32,669 nt of DNA, from contig JAOMCC010000009.1 of the NCBI GenBank assembly GCA_028344855.1, forward strand, positions 1 through 32,669, read 5' to 3'. How positions within the stretch are numbered: the first letter of the stretch is position 1; each line of letters begins with the position of its first letter. The notes beneath the pieces were generated by a model that did not search any database, had not been told where the DNA came from, and was given only the letters and a program-made list of their open reading frames with translations. Shown here piece by piece: positions 24,965 through 32,669 of this stretch. The DNA comes from Nitrosomonadales bacterium. GTDB lineage: Bacteria; Pseudomonadota; Gammaproteobacteria; Burkholderiales; Methylophilaceae. Made by a program: the position numbers and the translations under genes.

Positions 24965-26455
24965 ATGGTTAATTATATTCAAGCAGCACAATCGGAGTTA
25001 AATAATTTTAATAATCTTTTTTCGAAAAAAGATCATAAAGAAGCTCTAGCTGAACTTGATTTACTAACTCAAAAATATCCAAATGATCCTAATCTTTTCT
25101 TACTTGGTGGGAATTGTTATGTTGAAATGGGGCATTTTAACCAAGCTATTTTATGCTACGAAGAAGCAATAAAATTAAAACCAGATCTTGTTGATGCTCA
25201 TAATAATATGGGTATATGTTTAAAAGAGACTGGTGAAATTGACAAGGCTGTAGTAAGTTTTCAAAAGGCGCTAAAACTTAAACCAGATTATGCAGTGGTG
25301 CACAATAATCTTGGGATATGTTTATATGACTTATCTCAATCAAAAGAGGCTCAATTATGCTTTAAGCGAGCTATTAAGTTAAAACGAGATTATGCTGAAC
25401 CTCATAGCAATCTTGGAAATATTCTAAAAGATTTGGGTAATGTAGATGAAGCTATTTTAAGTTATCAAAAAGCAATTAAATTAAACCCAGACTTTATTGA
25501 TGCTTACAATAATCTCGGGTCAATTTTCAACGAACTTGGACGAAACGAAGAAGCGATTAAATGCTGGGGTATTGCAAGAGGTGGTAACAAGGGCTATGAA
25601 AAAGGACTTGAAATGCTTGAAAAGAAAAATTTTTCAGAAGCAATCAAAAATTTTGAAACCTCCAACTTTGGAGATTGGCAAGAAAAAGTTTTAGAATGTC
25701 ACTACAGAGCAAAAGAATTCGAAAAGTTTAAAGAAAAATTACCAAAAACTTTTAATGGTCGAAGACATAATATTAGACGTTTAGCTTCTATTTCAGCAAA
25801 TTATGCGCAAAATTTTAAAATAAAAGATCCTTATAATTTTTGTCCCTCCCCGTTAGATTTTGTGTGTCATGAAGAAATACCAGAGCTTTTGGAAAATAAA
25901 GGAGAACTAATAAAAGAATTAATTCATGACATTAATACTGCCGGCATTTTAAAAAGAAAATATCAATATTTATTTAATGACTCACCTGTAGAACAATCTG
26001 CTGGACATTTATTTAGAAGATCAGAAAAATCATTTAAAAAATTATCAGATGCTTTAATTAAAGCAATCGAAAAATATTTTCTGCGTTACAAAGATGTAGA
26101 AAATGAATTTATTCTTTCTTTTCCAAAAAAAATTAATTTTATAAGTGCTTGGTATATTAAAATGCAATCGAGCGGACATTTAACAGCGCATATTCATGAG
26201 GATGGATGGATTAGTGGTGCTGTTTATTTAAAAATCCCTAAAAATTCTAGCTCAGAAGATTATGAGGGGGCTATTGAATTAAGTGCAGATGGAGATAATT
26301 TACCCCGATTACATGATGAATTTAAAAGAATAACTATAATTCCTAAAGCTGGGGAGGTTATTTTTTTCCCTTCTTCAGTTTTCCATCGAACAATTCCTTT
26401 TAATTCTGAAGATGAACGGATTTGCATAGCATTTGATGTTAAGCCTAGTTTTTGA
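24965..26455 (+). CDS. TPR array fused to putative 2OG-Fe(II) oxygenase, paralogue 3
   Basis: This 496-residue protein has about five TPR units (10-205; LVDAHNNMGICLKETGEIDK, YAVVHNNLGICLYDLSQSKE, FIDAYNNLGSIFNELGRNEE), the shared NFCPSPLDFVCHE (291-303), and a C-terminal oxygenase-like domain with H409 and H411 (AHIHEDGWISGAVYL), H474 (SSVFHRTIPF) and R485 (ERICIAFDV). It starts 31 bases after paralogue 2, so the three genes are probably one transcript that arose by tandem duplication. It is convergent with the BrkB-fusion gene, 16 bases away, without a visible terminator. Related TPR-oxygenases may hydroxylate proteins or glycans, but no substrate is known for this group to me. Confidence 0.75.
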   Translation: MVNYIQAAQSELNNFNNLFSKKDHKEALAELDLLTQKYPNDPNLFLLGGNCYVEMGHFNQAILCYEEAIKLKPDLVDAHNNMGICLKETGEIDKAVVSFQKALKLKPDYAVVHNNLGICLYDLSQSKEAQLCFKRAIKLKRDYAEPHSNLGNILKDLGNVDEAILSYQKAIKLNPDFIDAYNNLGSIFNELGRNEEAIKCWGIARGGNKGYEKGLEMLEKKNFSEAIKNFETSNFGDWQEKVLECHYRAKEFEKFKEKLPKTFNGRRHNIRRLASISANYAQNFKIKDPYNFCPSPLDFVCHEEIPELLENKGELIKELIHDINTAGILKRKYQYLFNDSPVEQSAGHLFRRSEKSFKKLSDALIKAIEKYFLRYKDVENEFILSFPKKINFISAWYIKMQSSGHLTAHIHEDGWISGAVYLKIPKNSSSEDYEGAIELSADGDNLPRLHDEFKRITIIPKAGEVIFFPSSVFHRTIPFNSEDERICIAFDVKPSF

Positions 26456-26471
26456 TTTTTTTTGAATTAAA

Positions 26472-27695
26472 TTAATTGATTTGAAGTTTTCTGGCCATAT
26501 TAGATAAAAAATACATAGCAACTTTATTATCTTCAGCTAAAATCTTTTTCATTTGCACTTCAGAAATAATTATTATTCTTGCCCAATCTGATACTACTTC
26601 TGCTGAAGTATCTCTTGGAATCTTATTTAATAAAGATAATTCTCCAAAGTAATTTCCTGAACTAACAATTTCTATTTCCTTTGTTTTGTTAGTAATACCT
26701 ATTTCACCTTCAATAACAAAAAAAAGTCTATGGTCATTATCACCTTCTTTATAAATCACCATATTTTTTTTATATTTTTGTCCAAATAATTTCATTAATT
26801 CATTTAAGATCTGATGACGATGAATATTCTTGATGATAAAAAGTTGTTTAAGTAATAAAATTTCTTTTTTGTGTAATGCTGAAATAAGTTCAGCACTGAT
26901 TAAAAGTGATGCTATATTAAGATATAACCAAATTAAAGAAATAAATAGACCTCTCATGCCTCCAAAGAAAGTGCCATAGAAAGCACTTATATTAATGAAA
27001 AAATCAAATAAATAACTTAAAGAGTACCAAGAAATACTCGTTAATATTGCCCCTAAGAGTAAATATCTTTTTTTTATCTTTATTGGAAAATAAAAATTGA
27101 AAAAAATCATTAGGATTGAAGTTAATAAAAGTAATGACATAATTGAAGAGAAATAAATTTTTCTCAAAATTGGAATGTATTCAGCAAATATATAAGATGC
27201 TTCTAATAAAAATAAATCTAAAAAAATATACATAAAAAATAAAAGCATAATGGGGATGACAGCAAATATATCTCTGATTTTATTTTTAAAAAAAGTATTT
27301 TTATTAGGTAGACCTAAAATATTGGCGAAACTATTTCTGAGTGAGGCAGTAAGTGGAGTAGCTGCTAAAAAGAGAACCATTATCCATAAAACACCCCAGC
27401 TGGCTTTTGTGGCAGATACTTTATAGACTTCACTCATAATTCTTTCGTTTATTTCAGGGAGTAAATGAGAAGTAAGAATTGCTAAATGGGATAAGGCAAA
27501 TGATGAGTTTGCAAGCCATTGACTTAAAAAAAAGAAAATAAGTAAAACTAGGGGAATTAGGGCGAATAAAGTAAAAAAAGAAATAGATGCATTGTGAGCT
27601 AAAAAATTATGCCTACGACAACCAGATAAAACTTCCTTTGTTATAAAATATCCAATACCTCTGGAGTTTGAAATTTTTTTTGCGATATGTAACAT
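26472..27695 (-). CDS. YihY/BrkB-family membrane protein fused to a cyclic-nucleotide-binding-like domain
   Basis: This 407-residue protein has an N-terminal YihY/BrkB domain (about 15-275) with six hydrophobic segments and family text HNASISFFTLFALIPLVLL, SWGVLWIMVLFLAATPL and FFGGMRGLFISLIWLYLNI. A cytoplasmic CRP/CNMP-like beta-barrel follows (about 300-405): MVIYKEGDNDHRLFFVIEGE, then YFGELSLLNKIPRDTSAEV with G351-E352-L353 and R361 in the phosphate-binding-cassette position. Most YihY proteins end shortly after the membrane domain. The tail may sense a nucleotide or only serve structure; no DNA-binding helix is present. Proline iminopeptidase lies 15 bases upstream on the same strand. 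What YihY proteins do is unsettled. Confidence 0.85.
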   Translation of the reverse strand: MLHIAKKISNSRGIGYFITKEVLSGCRRHNFLAHNASISFFTLFALIPLVLLIFFFLSQWLANSSFALSHLAILTSHLLPEINERIMSEVYKVSATKASWGVLWIMVLFLAATPLTASLRNSFANILGLPNKNTFFKNKIRDIFAVIPIMLLFFMYIFLDLFLLEASYIFAEYIPILRKIYFSSIMSLLLLTSILMIFFNFYFPIKIKKRYLLLGAILTSISWYSLSYLFDFFINISAFYGTFFGGMRGLFISLIWLYLNIASLLISAELISALHKKEILLLKQLFIIKNIHRHQILNELMKLFGQKYKKNMVIYKEGDNDHRLFFVIEGEIGITNKTKEIEIVSSGNYFGELSLLNKIPRDTSAEVVSDWARIIIISEVQMKKILAEDNKVAMYFLSNMARKLQIN

Positions 27696-27710
27696 TTAAA
27701 AATTATTTAA

Positions 27711-28673
27711 TCAAAGGGATTTAAATTTTTCAGTTGCTGAAATTAATGACGATAAAATTCCTGACTCTGATGCAGAATGACCTGCGTCAGGGACAATAAC
27801 TAACTCACTATGAGGTAATTGTTTTTTTAGATCATATGCTGTTTTGGGTGGGCAGACCATATCATACCTTCCTTGAATAATTGTAATAGGTATATTTTTG
27901 AGAACCTTAGTTTTACTAAGTATTTCATCACCATCAATAAAGCAAAAATTATTAATATAGTGAAGCTGGACTTTAGCCCGAGCAAGCTCAAATTCATAGT
28001 TGATTTCTCTTCCCTCAAAGTCATCAGAGATTGAAGGAAGTAATTTCAATATACTGCCTTCAAATCTATTCCATGCTATAGCTGCTTTTTTGGCAACATC
28101 AAAATTACTTCCAAATACTAAATTTGTATATTCTTTTACAAGATTATTTTTTTTAATATTATCTTTATGATTAAGAAGTAATTCATGATTCTCAGGAAAA
28201 AATTGATCTACATCTTTAAGAAACCATTCAAGTTCTTTTTTCCGACTCAAAAAAATGCCGCGCAAAATTAATCCTTTTAAATTTTGTGAATACTTAATAC
28301 CATAAGCAAGAGCTAGAGAGCTTCCCCATGAGCCTCCAAATATAATCCACTTTTCAATCTTTAAATGTTTCCGAATTGTTTCAATATCATTAATTAAATA
28401 GTCTGTAGTATTTTCAAGAGTTTCTCCAAGTGGCTCACTTTTTCCACATCCTCTTTGGTCAAAAAGAATTATTCTGTAATAGGTTGGATCAAAGAAACGT
28501 CTTTGTTTAGAACCACATCCTCCACCAGGCCCACCATGTAAAAATATTATAGGTTGTCCATTTGGATTTCCAGACTCTTCTACATATATTTTATGTATAT
28601 CCCCACAAGGTATCTGATACTCTTTATTTGGTTCAATTTCGGGAAAAAATTCATAGGATTTTGTTTCTGACAT
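27711..28673 (-). CDS. pip: Proline iminopeptidase (alpha/beta hydrolase, S33)
   Basis: This 320-residue enzyme removes N-terminal proline from peptides in the cytoplasm. It has the oxyanion motif FLHGGPGGGCG (44-54), FDQRGCGKSEP (71-81), the nucleophile elbow GGSWGS with S115, D271 in GRYDMVCPP and H299 in PDAGHS, a complete Ser-Asp-His triad. The length is typical for bacterial PIP. It lies 15 bases upstream of the BrkB-fusion gene on the same strand and diverges from xoxF across about 300 bases. Confidence 0.93.
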   Translation of the reverse strand: MSETKSYEFFPEIEPNKEYQIPCGDIHKIYVEESGNPNGQPIIFLHGGPGGGCGSKQRRFFDPTYYRIILFDQRGCGKSEPLGETLENTTDYLINDIETIRKHLKIEKWIIFGGSWGSSLALAYGIKYSQNLKGLILRGIFLSRKKELEWFLKDVDQFFPENHELLLNHKDNIKKNNLVKEYTNLVFGSNFDVAKKAAIAWNRFEGSILKLLPSISDDFEGREINYEFELARAKVQLHYINNFCFIDGDEILSKTKVLKNIPITIIQGRYDMVCPPKTAYDLKKQLPHSELVIVPDAGHSASESGILSSLISATEKFKSL

Positions 28674-28977
28674 ATTAGTTCATTCCTCGGATTTTCATAC
28701 ATTTTAATAGTTTTAAAATTCATTCTAACAAAATTATTAATGCTAATCTTTAACTGTGATAATTAAGCTGATTTTTTAATAAGTAAAATTAATCATTAAA
28801 TGTAAGGAAATTGTAACAAAACTGTTGCAAAAGAAAATTTAGAGGTATAAAGTGTTTTTCAAGCACGGGAAATTTGGTGCTACAAGTAAATAAATCACTT
28901 ATATTTTAGTCATTCCAAAATGTAGGAGAAGTATTTGCTTCTTTTTAAACCCTTAGTTAAAACTATGGAGATTTATA
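28674..28977. promoter_or_regulatory. 304-base upstream region of xoxF (divergent from pip)
   Basis: The region is AT-rich. TTGCAA at 28825-28830 and TATAAA at 28846-28851 form a weak promoter pair with 15-base spacing. An interrupted palindrome AGCAC-N10-GTGCT spans 28862-28881, placed where an operator could be. A small hairpin follows (GGAGAAG 28925-28931, CTTCTTT 28938-28944). GGAG at 28967-28970 lies seven bases before the xoxF ATG. No ORF or RNA gene is recognised. Confidence 0.4.
28925..28946 (+). promoter_or_regulatory. Candidate leader hairpin with U-run upstream of xoxF
   Basis: GGAGAAG pairs with CTTCTTT (five Watson-Crick pairs plus two G-U pairs) around a TATTTG loop, and TT follows. 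It resembles a weak attenuator or a 5'-stabilising hairpin in the xoxF leader, 32 bases before the ATG. Stability is modest, so it may be chance. Confidence 0.3.
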
Positions 28978-30855
28978 ATGCAATTAAATAAAATCAAACT
29001 AGCTCTCGGTTTTGTAACTGCTGCTGCTATGGCTATGCCAATGGTTGCTTCAGCTGCAGCTGACCAAGAAAGAGCTATGAAAGATCCTTCAAATTGGGCT
29101 CACCCACGTGGTCAGCACGACAACCAAGGATATTCTAAGTTAACTCAAGTTAACAAAGGTAATGTTAAAAATCTTAAAGCAGCATGGACACTTTCTACTG
29201 GTGTAAACCGTGGTCATGAAGGTTCTCCTCTTGTTATTGGTAATATGCTATATGTACATACAGCATTCCCAAATAACGTTTATGCTTTAGATCTTAACAA
29301 CAACCAAAAAGTTGTATGGTCTTACTTCCCTAAACAAGATCCAAGCGTTCAAGCAGTATTATGTTGCGATAACGTTAACCGTGGTCTTGGTTATGGTGAT
29401 GGTAAAATCTTACTTCAACAAAACGATGGTATGTTAGTAGCGCTTGACGCTAAAACTGGTGCTAAAGTTTGGGATGCTAAAAATACAGATCCTAAAGTTG
29501 GTGCTACAAATACTAACGCTCCACACGTAATTAAAGATAAGATTATTACAGGTTGTTCAGGTGCTGAATTTGGTGTTCGTTGCTTTATTGCTGCGTATAA
29601 CCTTAAAGACGGTAGCCTAGCTTGGAAAGCTTATTCTACAGGTTCAGATGCTGAAGCATTAATCGGCGCTGACTTTAACAAAGAAAACCCACTTTATTCA
29701 GCTCTATCAGTTTACGAAGATGTAAACGGTGGTAACAAACAAGGTGGATCTTTCAAAAAAATTCCAACTTCACAACTTAAGGGTGGTGTAGCAGACCTAG
29801 GTATTAAAACATGGTTGAAACCTCAAGCTGTTAAAGATGGTTGGCAACATGGTGGTGGCTCTACTTGGGGCTGGTGGCCATATGATGCAAAAACTAACCT
29901 TATCTTTTACGGTACAGGTAACCCATCAGTTTGGAACCCAGACGTACGTCCAGGTGACAACAAATGGTCTATGACAGTTTTTGCTCGTGACCTAGATACA
30001 GGTATGGCACGTTGGGGCATGCAAATGACTCCACATGACGAGTGGGATTATGACGGTATTAACGAAGTTATCCTATTTGACAAAGGTGGTAAAACATATG
30101 CATGGCACCATGATAGAAATGGTTTTGCATACACATGGGTTGCAAACACTGGTACATTAGTGGCTGCTGAAAAAGTTCACCCATTTGTTAACTGGGCTTC
30201 AGACGTTGATCTGAAATCTGGTGTGCCTAACAAACTTGCTGAGCACTCTACTCACCAAGACTACAACACTAAAGGTACATGTCCAGCTGCTCTTGGTACT
30301 AAAGACCAACAGCCTGCTGCATATTCACCTAAAACTGGTTTAGTTTACTCACCAATGAATCACGTGTGTATGACATATGAGCCAGTTGAGTCTAAATATG
30401 TTGCTGGTCAACCTTGGGTTGGTGCTACTTTAACTATGTTTGCTGGTCCTGATGGCGTAATGGGCGGTTTTGCTGCTTATGATCCAATGACTAACAAAAA
30501 AGTTTGGTACAACAAAGAGAAATTCTCTGCTTGGGGTGGTGCTTTAACAACTGCTTCAGACTTAGTTTTTTACGGTACTTTAGATCGTTGGTTCAAAGCT
30601 CTTGACGCGAAAAGCGGTAAAGAACTTTGGAAATTCCAAGTTGGTTCAGGTGTGATTGGTAATGCATTCACATATGCACACAAAGGTAAACAACACGTTG
30701 GTGTCCTATCAGGCATCGGTGGTTGGGCTGGCGTTGCAATGAACCTTGGTCTTACAAATGACACAGACGCACTTGGTGCTGCTGGTGGTTATAAAGAACT
30801 AACAAAATACAACGCTGCTCCTGGTGGCGGTGCATTAACAGTATTTAGCCTATAA
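28978..30855 (+). CDS. xoxF: Lanthanide-dependent PQQ methanol dehydrogenase XoxF
   Basis: This 625-residue periplasmic quinoprotein oxidises methanol and passes electrons to cytochrome c. A signal peptide ends near ASA (about 25-28). The vicinal disulfide C129-C130 (VLCCDN) is present. Candidate metal and active-site residues are E197 (SGAEFGV), N315 (YGTGNPS), catalytic D357 and the lanthanide-marker D359 in HDEWDYDG; calcium-type MxaF has Ala at the last position. W-motif text such as YDAKTNLIFYGTGNPSVWN and LDAKSGKELWKFQVGSG marks the eight-bladed propeller. GGAG lies seven bases upstream. The gene is visibly richer in C- and G-ending codons than its neighbours, fitting very high expression. 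XoxF4 assignment, usual in Methylophilaceae, is inference. Confidence 0.97.
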   Translation: MQLNKIKLALGFVTAAAMAMPMVASAAADQERAMKDPSNWAHPRGQHDNQGYSKLTQVNKGNVKNLKAAWTLSTGVNRGHEGSPLVIGNMLYVHTAFPNNVYALDLNNNQKVVWSYFPKQDPSVQAVLCCDNVNRGLGYGDGKILLQQNDGMLVALDAKTGAKVWDAKNTDPKVGATNTNAPHVIKDKIITGCSGAEFGVRCFIAAYNLKDGSLAWKAYSTGSDAEALIGADFNKENPLYSALSVYEDVNGGNKQGGSFKKIPTSQLKGGVADLGIKTWLKPQAVKDGWQHGGGSTWGWWPYDAKTNLIFYGTGNPSVWNPDVRPGDNKWSMTVFARDLDTGMARWGMQMTPHDEWDYDGINEVILFDKGGKTYAWHHDRNGFAYTWVANTGTLVAAEKVHPFVNWASDVDLKSGVPNKLAEHSTHQDYNTKGTCPAALGTKDQQPAAYSPKTGLVYSPMNHVCMTYEPVESKYVAGQPWVGATLTMFAGPDGVMGGFAAYDPMTNKKVWYNKEKFSAWGGALTTASDLVFYGTLDRWFKALDAKSGKELWKFQVGSGVIGNAFTYAHKGKQHVGVLSGIGGWAGVAMNLGLTNDTDALGAAGGYKELTKYNAAPGGGALTVFSL

Positions 30856-30898
30856 TCCCTAACGGATTTATAGAACTAATTACAGTTTAGTTAGTCTT

Positions 30899-30933
30899 AA
30901 AAACACCCTACTTCGGTAGGGTGTTTTTTTTTA
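30899..30933 (+). terminator. Strong intrinsic terminator after xoxF
   Basis: AAAAACACCCTAC and GTAGGGTGTTTTT form a 13-base stem closed by a TTCG tetraloop (C-TTCG-G), then a run of T. It separates xoxF from xoxJ and would let xoxF transcript greatly exceed xoxJG. Confidence 0.93.
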
Positions 30934-30996
30934 CCTTAATTGAATTAAATAATTGATATTAGGGATTATCATTAGATAAAGATTAAGAGTTAAATG

Positions 30997-31002
30997 TATA
31001 AT
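30997..31002 (+). promoter_or_regulatory. Candidate -10 element of xoxJ promoter
   Basis: A perfect TATAAT directly preceded by TG lies 26 bases before the xoxJ ATG and downstream of the xoxF terminator. No good -35 hexamer sits at 16-18 bases. GAGG at 31018-31021 is the xoxJ ribosome site. It implies that xoxJ can be transcribed on its own. Confidence 0.45.
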
Positions 31003-31028
31003 GGGGCAAAATAAATCGAGGAAAGATT

Positions 31029-31910
31029 ATGTTTAAAAATATATTAAAAGTTCTGATATTAATAGCAATTGGTGCAATTAGTTTTGTATCTTATGCAGGG
31101 GGTCCAGATCGATGGTCTAGTGATGGTCGTCCAGGACAAACTGCAAGGGTCCCAAAAGATCATGAATTTAAAGTGTGTGCAGATCCAAATAACTTACCTT
31201 TTTCAAATGAAAAACAAGAAGGATTCGAGAATAAAATAGCTGCAGTTTTAGCTGAGGATCTAAATAAAGAGTTAAGTTTTCAGTTTTGGCCTGATCGATT
31301 TGGTTTTATTAGAAATACTTTGAAATCTAAAAGATGTGATGTACTAATTGGTACTGGCTCAGCTGTTGATATGGTTAAAACATCAAAACCATATTATCGC
31401 TCAGGACATGTTTGGATTTACAGAAAAGATAGTGGCTATAATATTAAGGATTGGGATTCGCCAGATTTAAGAAAAGGTATTATAGGTATTGTGGATAAAA
31501 GCCCTGTTGCACAATCTCTTAATGCAAATGATTTGATGGCAAATGCTAAACCATATAGATTAATGCGAGATTTAACTAAAGATCCAGGACAACTTGTAAC
31601 TCATCTAGCAGAGAAAAAAATTGATATAGCAATTATGTGGGGGCCAATAGGTGGTTATTTCGCTAAAAAATCCTCAGTACCGATGGAGGTAGTTTTAATT
31701 CCTGAGTTTGAAGATGTTAAACTTTCTGGTAAAACTTATTGGAATATTTCAGCAGCAGTGCGACACGGTGATAAAGATCGTTTAAAGATGATTGAGGGTG
31801 CGTTAGATAGAAAAAAAGATGAAATTTTGAAGATTTTAGATGACTTCGGAATTCCTCATACAGAACCAGTATTTAGAAATAAATTAGATGGAAGACAATA
31901 CAAAAAATAA
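31029..31910 (+). CDS. xoxJ: XoxJ, periplasmic solute-binding-like methanol oxidation protein
   Basis: This 293-residue protein has a signal peptide (KNILKVLILIAIGAISFVSYA, cleavage near YAG) and a family 3 solute-binding fold. FKVCADPNNLPFSNEKQEGF and FWPDRFGFIRNTLKSKRCDVLIG are the conserved MxaJ/XoxJ/PedF-associated text. XoxJ is thought to help activate or stabilise XoxF rather than import a solute. GAGG sits seven bases upstream of the ATG. It lies between xoxF and xoxG in the usual xox order, but separated from xoxF by a strong terminator. Confidence 0.9.
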   Translation: MFKNILKVLILIAIGAISFVSYAGGPDRWSSDGRPGQTARVPKDHEFKVCADPNNLPFSNEKQEGFENKIAAVLAEDLNKELSFQFWPDRFGFIRNTLKSKRCDVLIGTGSAVDMVKTSKPYYRSGHVWIYRKDSGYNIKDWDSPDLRKGIIGIVDKSPVAQSLNANDLMANAKPYRLMRDLTKDPGQLVTHLAEKKIDIAIMWGPIGGYFAKKSSVPMEVVLIPEFEDVKLSGKTYWNISAAVRHGDKDRLKMIEGALDRKKDEILKILDDFGIPHTEPVFRNKLDGRQYKK

Positions 31911-31945
31911 GTCAAATAATTAGTAAAAATAGATGACATAAATTT

Positions 31946-31976
31946 AAAAAATGAGTAAAATAAGACTCAGTTTTTA
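31946..31976 (+). terminator. Hairpin between xoxJ and xoxG, possible weak terminator
   Basis: AAAAA-A-TGAGT and ACTCA-G-TTTTT pair with one internal A/G mismatch around an eight-base loop and end in T's. It could terminate xoxJ or attenuate read-through into xoxG, which starts about 100 bases later with its own AGGAG site. Confidence 0.5.
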
Positions 31977-32076
31977 TTGTATACCAGCAATTTATTTAAT
32001 CCCTTTTTAAGGAAACTTTTAGTAAATTTATTGTCCAAACACGTATATGGATATTAAATATAGATTAGGAGAAGAT

Positions 32077-32622
32077 ATGTTTAAAATGAAACAATTATTA
32101 TTAATCTTATTCACTGGAATTTTAAGTTTCAGTTTTGGTGCTCATGCAGAGATTAAATTAACGAAAACAACTGATGGGTCAGAATTTAAAATAACAGATC
32201 CAAAAGCATTTGGTGATACTAAGAAAAAAGATAATGTTAAAACAAAAGCTGAGATAGAGTTTCTAAAGACAGGTAAGAATATTTACGTTGGAGATGCTAA
32301 AGCTGAAAAACGTGGCAAAAAAAGATTTGGTTATTGGTCATGTACCCAATGTCATGGTCCAACAGCGAAAGGTCAAGTTGGCCCTGGATTAGTTGGCCCT
32401 ACTTTTAAATACCCAAAAGACATTACTAACCAAGGTATGATAGAAACTATCTGGTTTGGAACTAATGGTGGTATGGGTGGAAAAGGATACGGCGTTATGG
32501 CTGCTGACGATGGTATGACTTTAGACGAGTTATTAAAAACCATTGCTTGGGTTCGTACACAAGGTAGTCAGGGAGTTACTGGTAATGAAGAAGAAAATAT
32601 GAAAAAATTCTTAAAAAATTAA
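32077..32622 (+). CDS. xoxG: XoxG, cytochrome c electron acceptor of XoxF
   Basis: This 181-residue periplasmic c-type cytochrome accepts electrons from XoxF. Its signal peptide is MFKMKQLLLILFTGILSFSF followed by GAHA. The haem motif is C89-x-x-C92-H93 (SCTQCHGP), and a methionine in GTNGGMGGKGYGVMAADDGM (for example M133 or M141) is the likely sixth ligand. GPGLVGPTF and IWFGTNGGMGG are typical of c_L/XoxG proteins. A frame ten codons longer (from 32047) exists, but AGGAG lies five bases before 32077 and the shorter form gives a normal signal peptide. About 100 bases of leader separate it from the hairpin after xoxJ. Confidence 0.92.
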   Translation: MFKMKQLLLILFTGILSFSFGAHAEIKLTKTTDGSEFKITDPKAFGDTKKKDNVKTKAEIEFLKTGKNIYVGDAKAEKRGKKRFGYWSCTQCHGPTAKGQVGPGLVGPTFKYPKDITNQGMIETIWFGTNGGMGGKGYGVMAADDGMTLDELLKTIAWVRTQGSQGVTGNEEENMKKFLKN

Positions 32623-32669
32623 CACATCGTTACAAAGTAGTAATATTAAATAAGAACGGCTAAGGTATA

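Noticed and set aside
21827-26455. Assembly duplication explaining the three TPR genes
   Set aside because: The three copies differ at many positions, in TPR number and in residues near the metal site, so they are true diverged paralogues.
1-32669. CRISPR array, prophage or toxin-antitoxin locus
   Set aside because: No regularly spaced repeats, phage structural genes or paired small ORFs with family resemblance were seen on either strand.

Overview
The window looks like a piece of chromosome from a streamlined, AT-rich methylotroph of the Methylophilaceae (marine OM43 type or freshwater 'Methylopumilus' type). The main evidence is the right end: a complete lanthanide-type methanol dehydrogenase gene (xoxF) with its accessory periplasmic protein (xoxJ) and cytochrome c (xoxG). 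Low GC, short intergenic spaces and lysine/asparagine-rich proteins fit a small-genome planktonic bacterium. The taxonomic call is inference from gene content.

Layout. (1) Bases 1-12042 are a surface-polysaccharide region. It holds an FkbM-like methyltransferase (cut by the left edge), a radical SAM enzyme, a membrane GT-C-like protein, a WecE-type sugar aminotransferase, two SAM methyltransferases, a small SMR/ArnE-like transporter, two unrelated 2OG-Fe(II) oxygenases, a beta-propeller glycosidase-like protein, a NeuD-like acyltransferase, a polyprenyl-phosphate glycosyltransferase and a WbqC-family protein. Its right part (7319-12021) is six tightly packed minus-strand genes with four 4-base start/stop overlaps and visibly higher GC than the left part, so it was probably acquired as a unit. 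(2) 12442-14832: rubrerythrin, a GlpC/HdrD-like Fe-S protein and DUF3501, a recurrent but functionally unexplained trio. (3) 14870-21710: housekeeping and stress genes: AlkA-like glycosylase, SDR, an exported pentapeptide-repeat protein, HU, umuDC, rodZ and a Na+/H+ antiporter-like protein. (4) 21827-26455: three tandem paralogues, each a TPR array fused to a 2OG-Fe(II)-oxygenase-like domain. (5) 26472-28673: a BrkB/YihY membrane protein fused to a cyclic-nucleotide-binding-like domain, then proline iminopeptidase. (6) 28978-32622: xoxF, xoxJ, xoxG.

How the genes fit together. In the polysaccharide region an ArnC/GtrB-like transferase, an SMR-type flippase and a GT-C-like membrane protein could form a lipid-linked sugar decoration route, with the aminotransferase, acyltransferase, methyltransferases and oxygenases tailoring the sugar or lipid. 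At the right end XoxF oxidises methanol in the periplasm and XoxG takes the electrons. A strong terminator separates xoxF from xoxJ, and a weaker hairpin separates xoxJ from xoxG.

I see no tRNA, rRNA, CRISPR array, insertion sequence or phage genes. The least explained items are the tandem TPR-oxygenase triplet, the BrkB-cNMP fusion, the rubrerythrin/Fe-S/DUF3501 trio and a perfect 10-base inverted repeat in a divergent promoter region (5927-5951).
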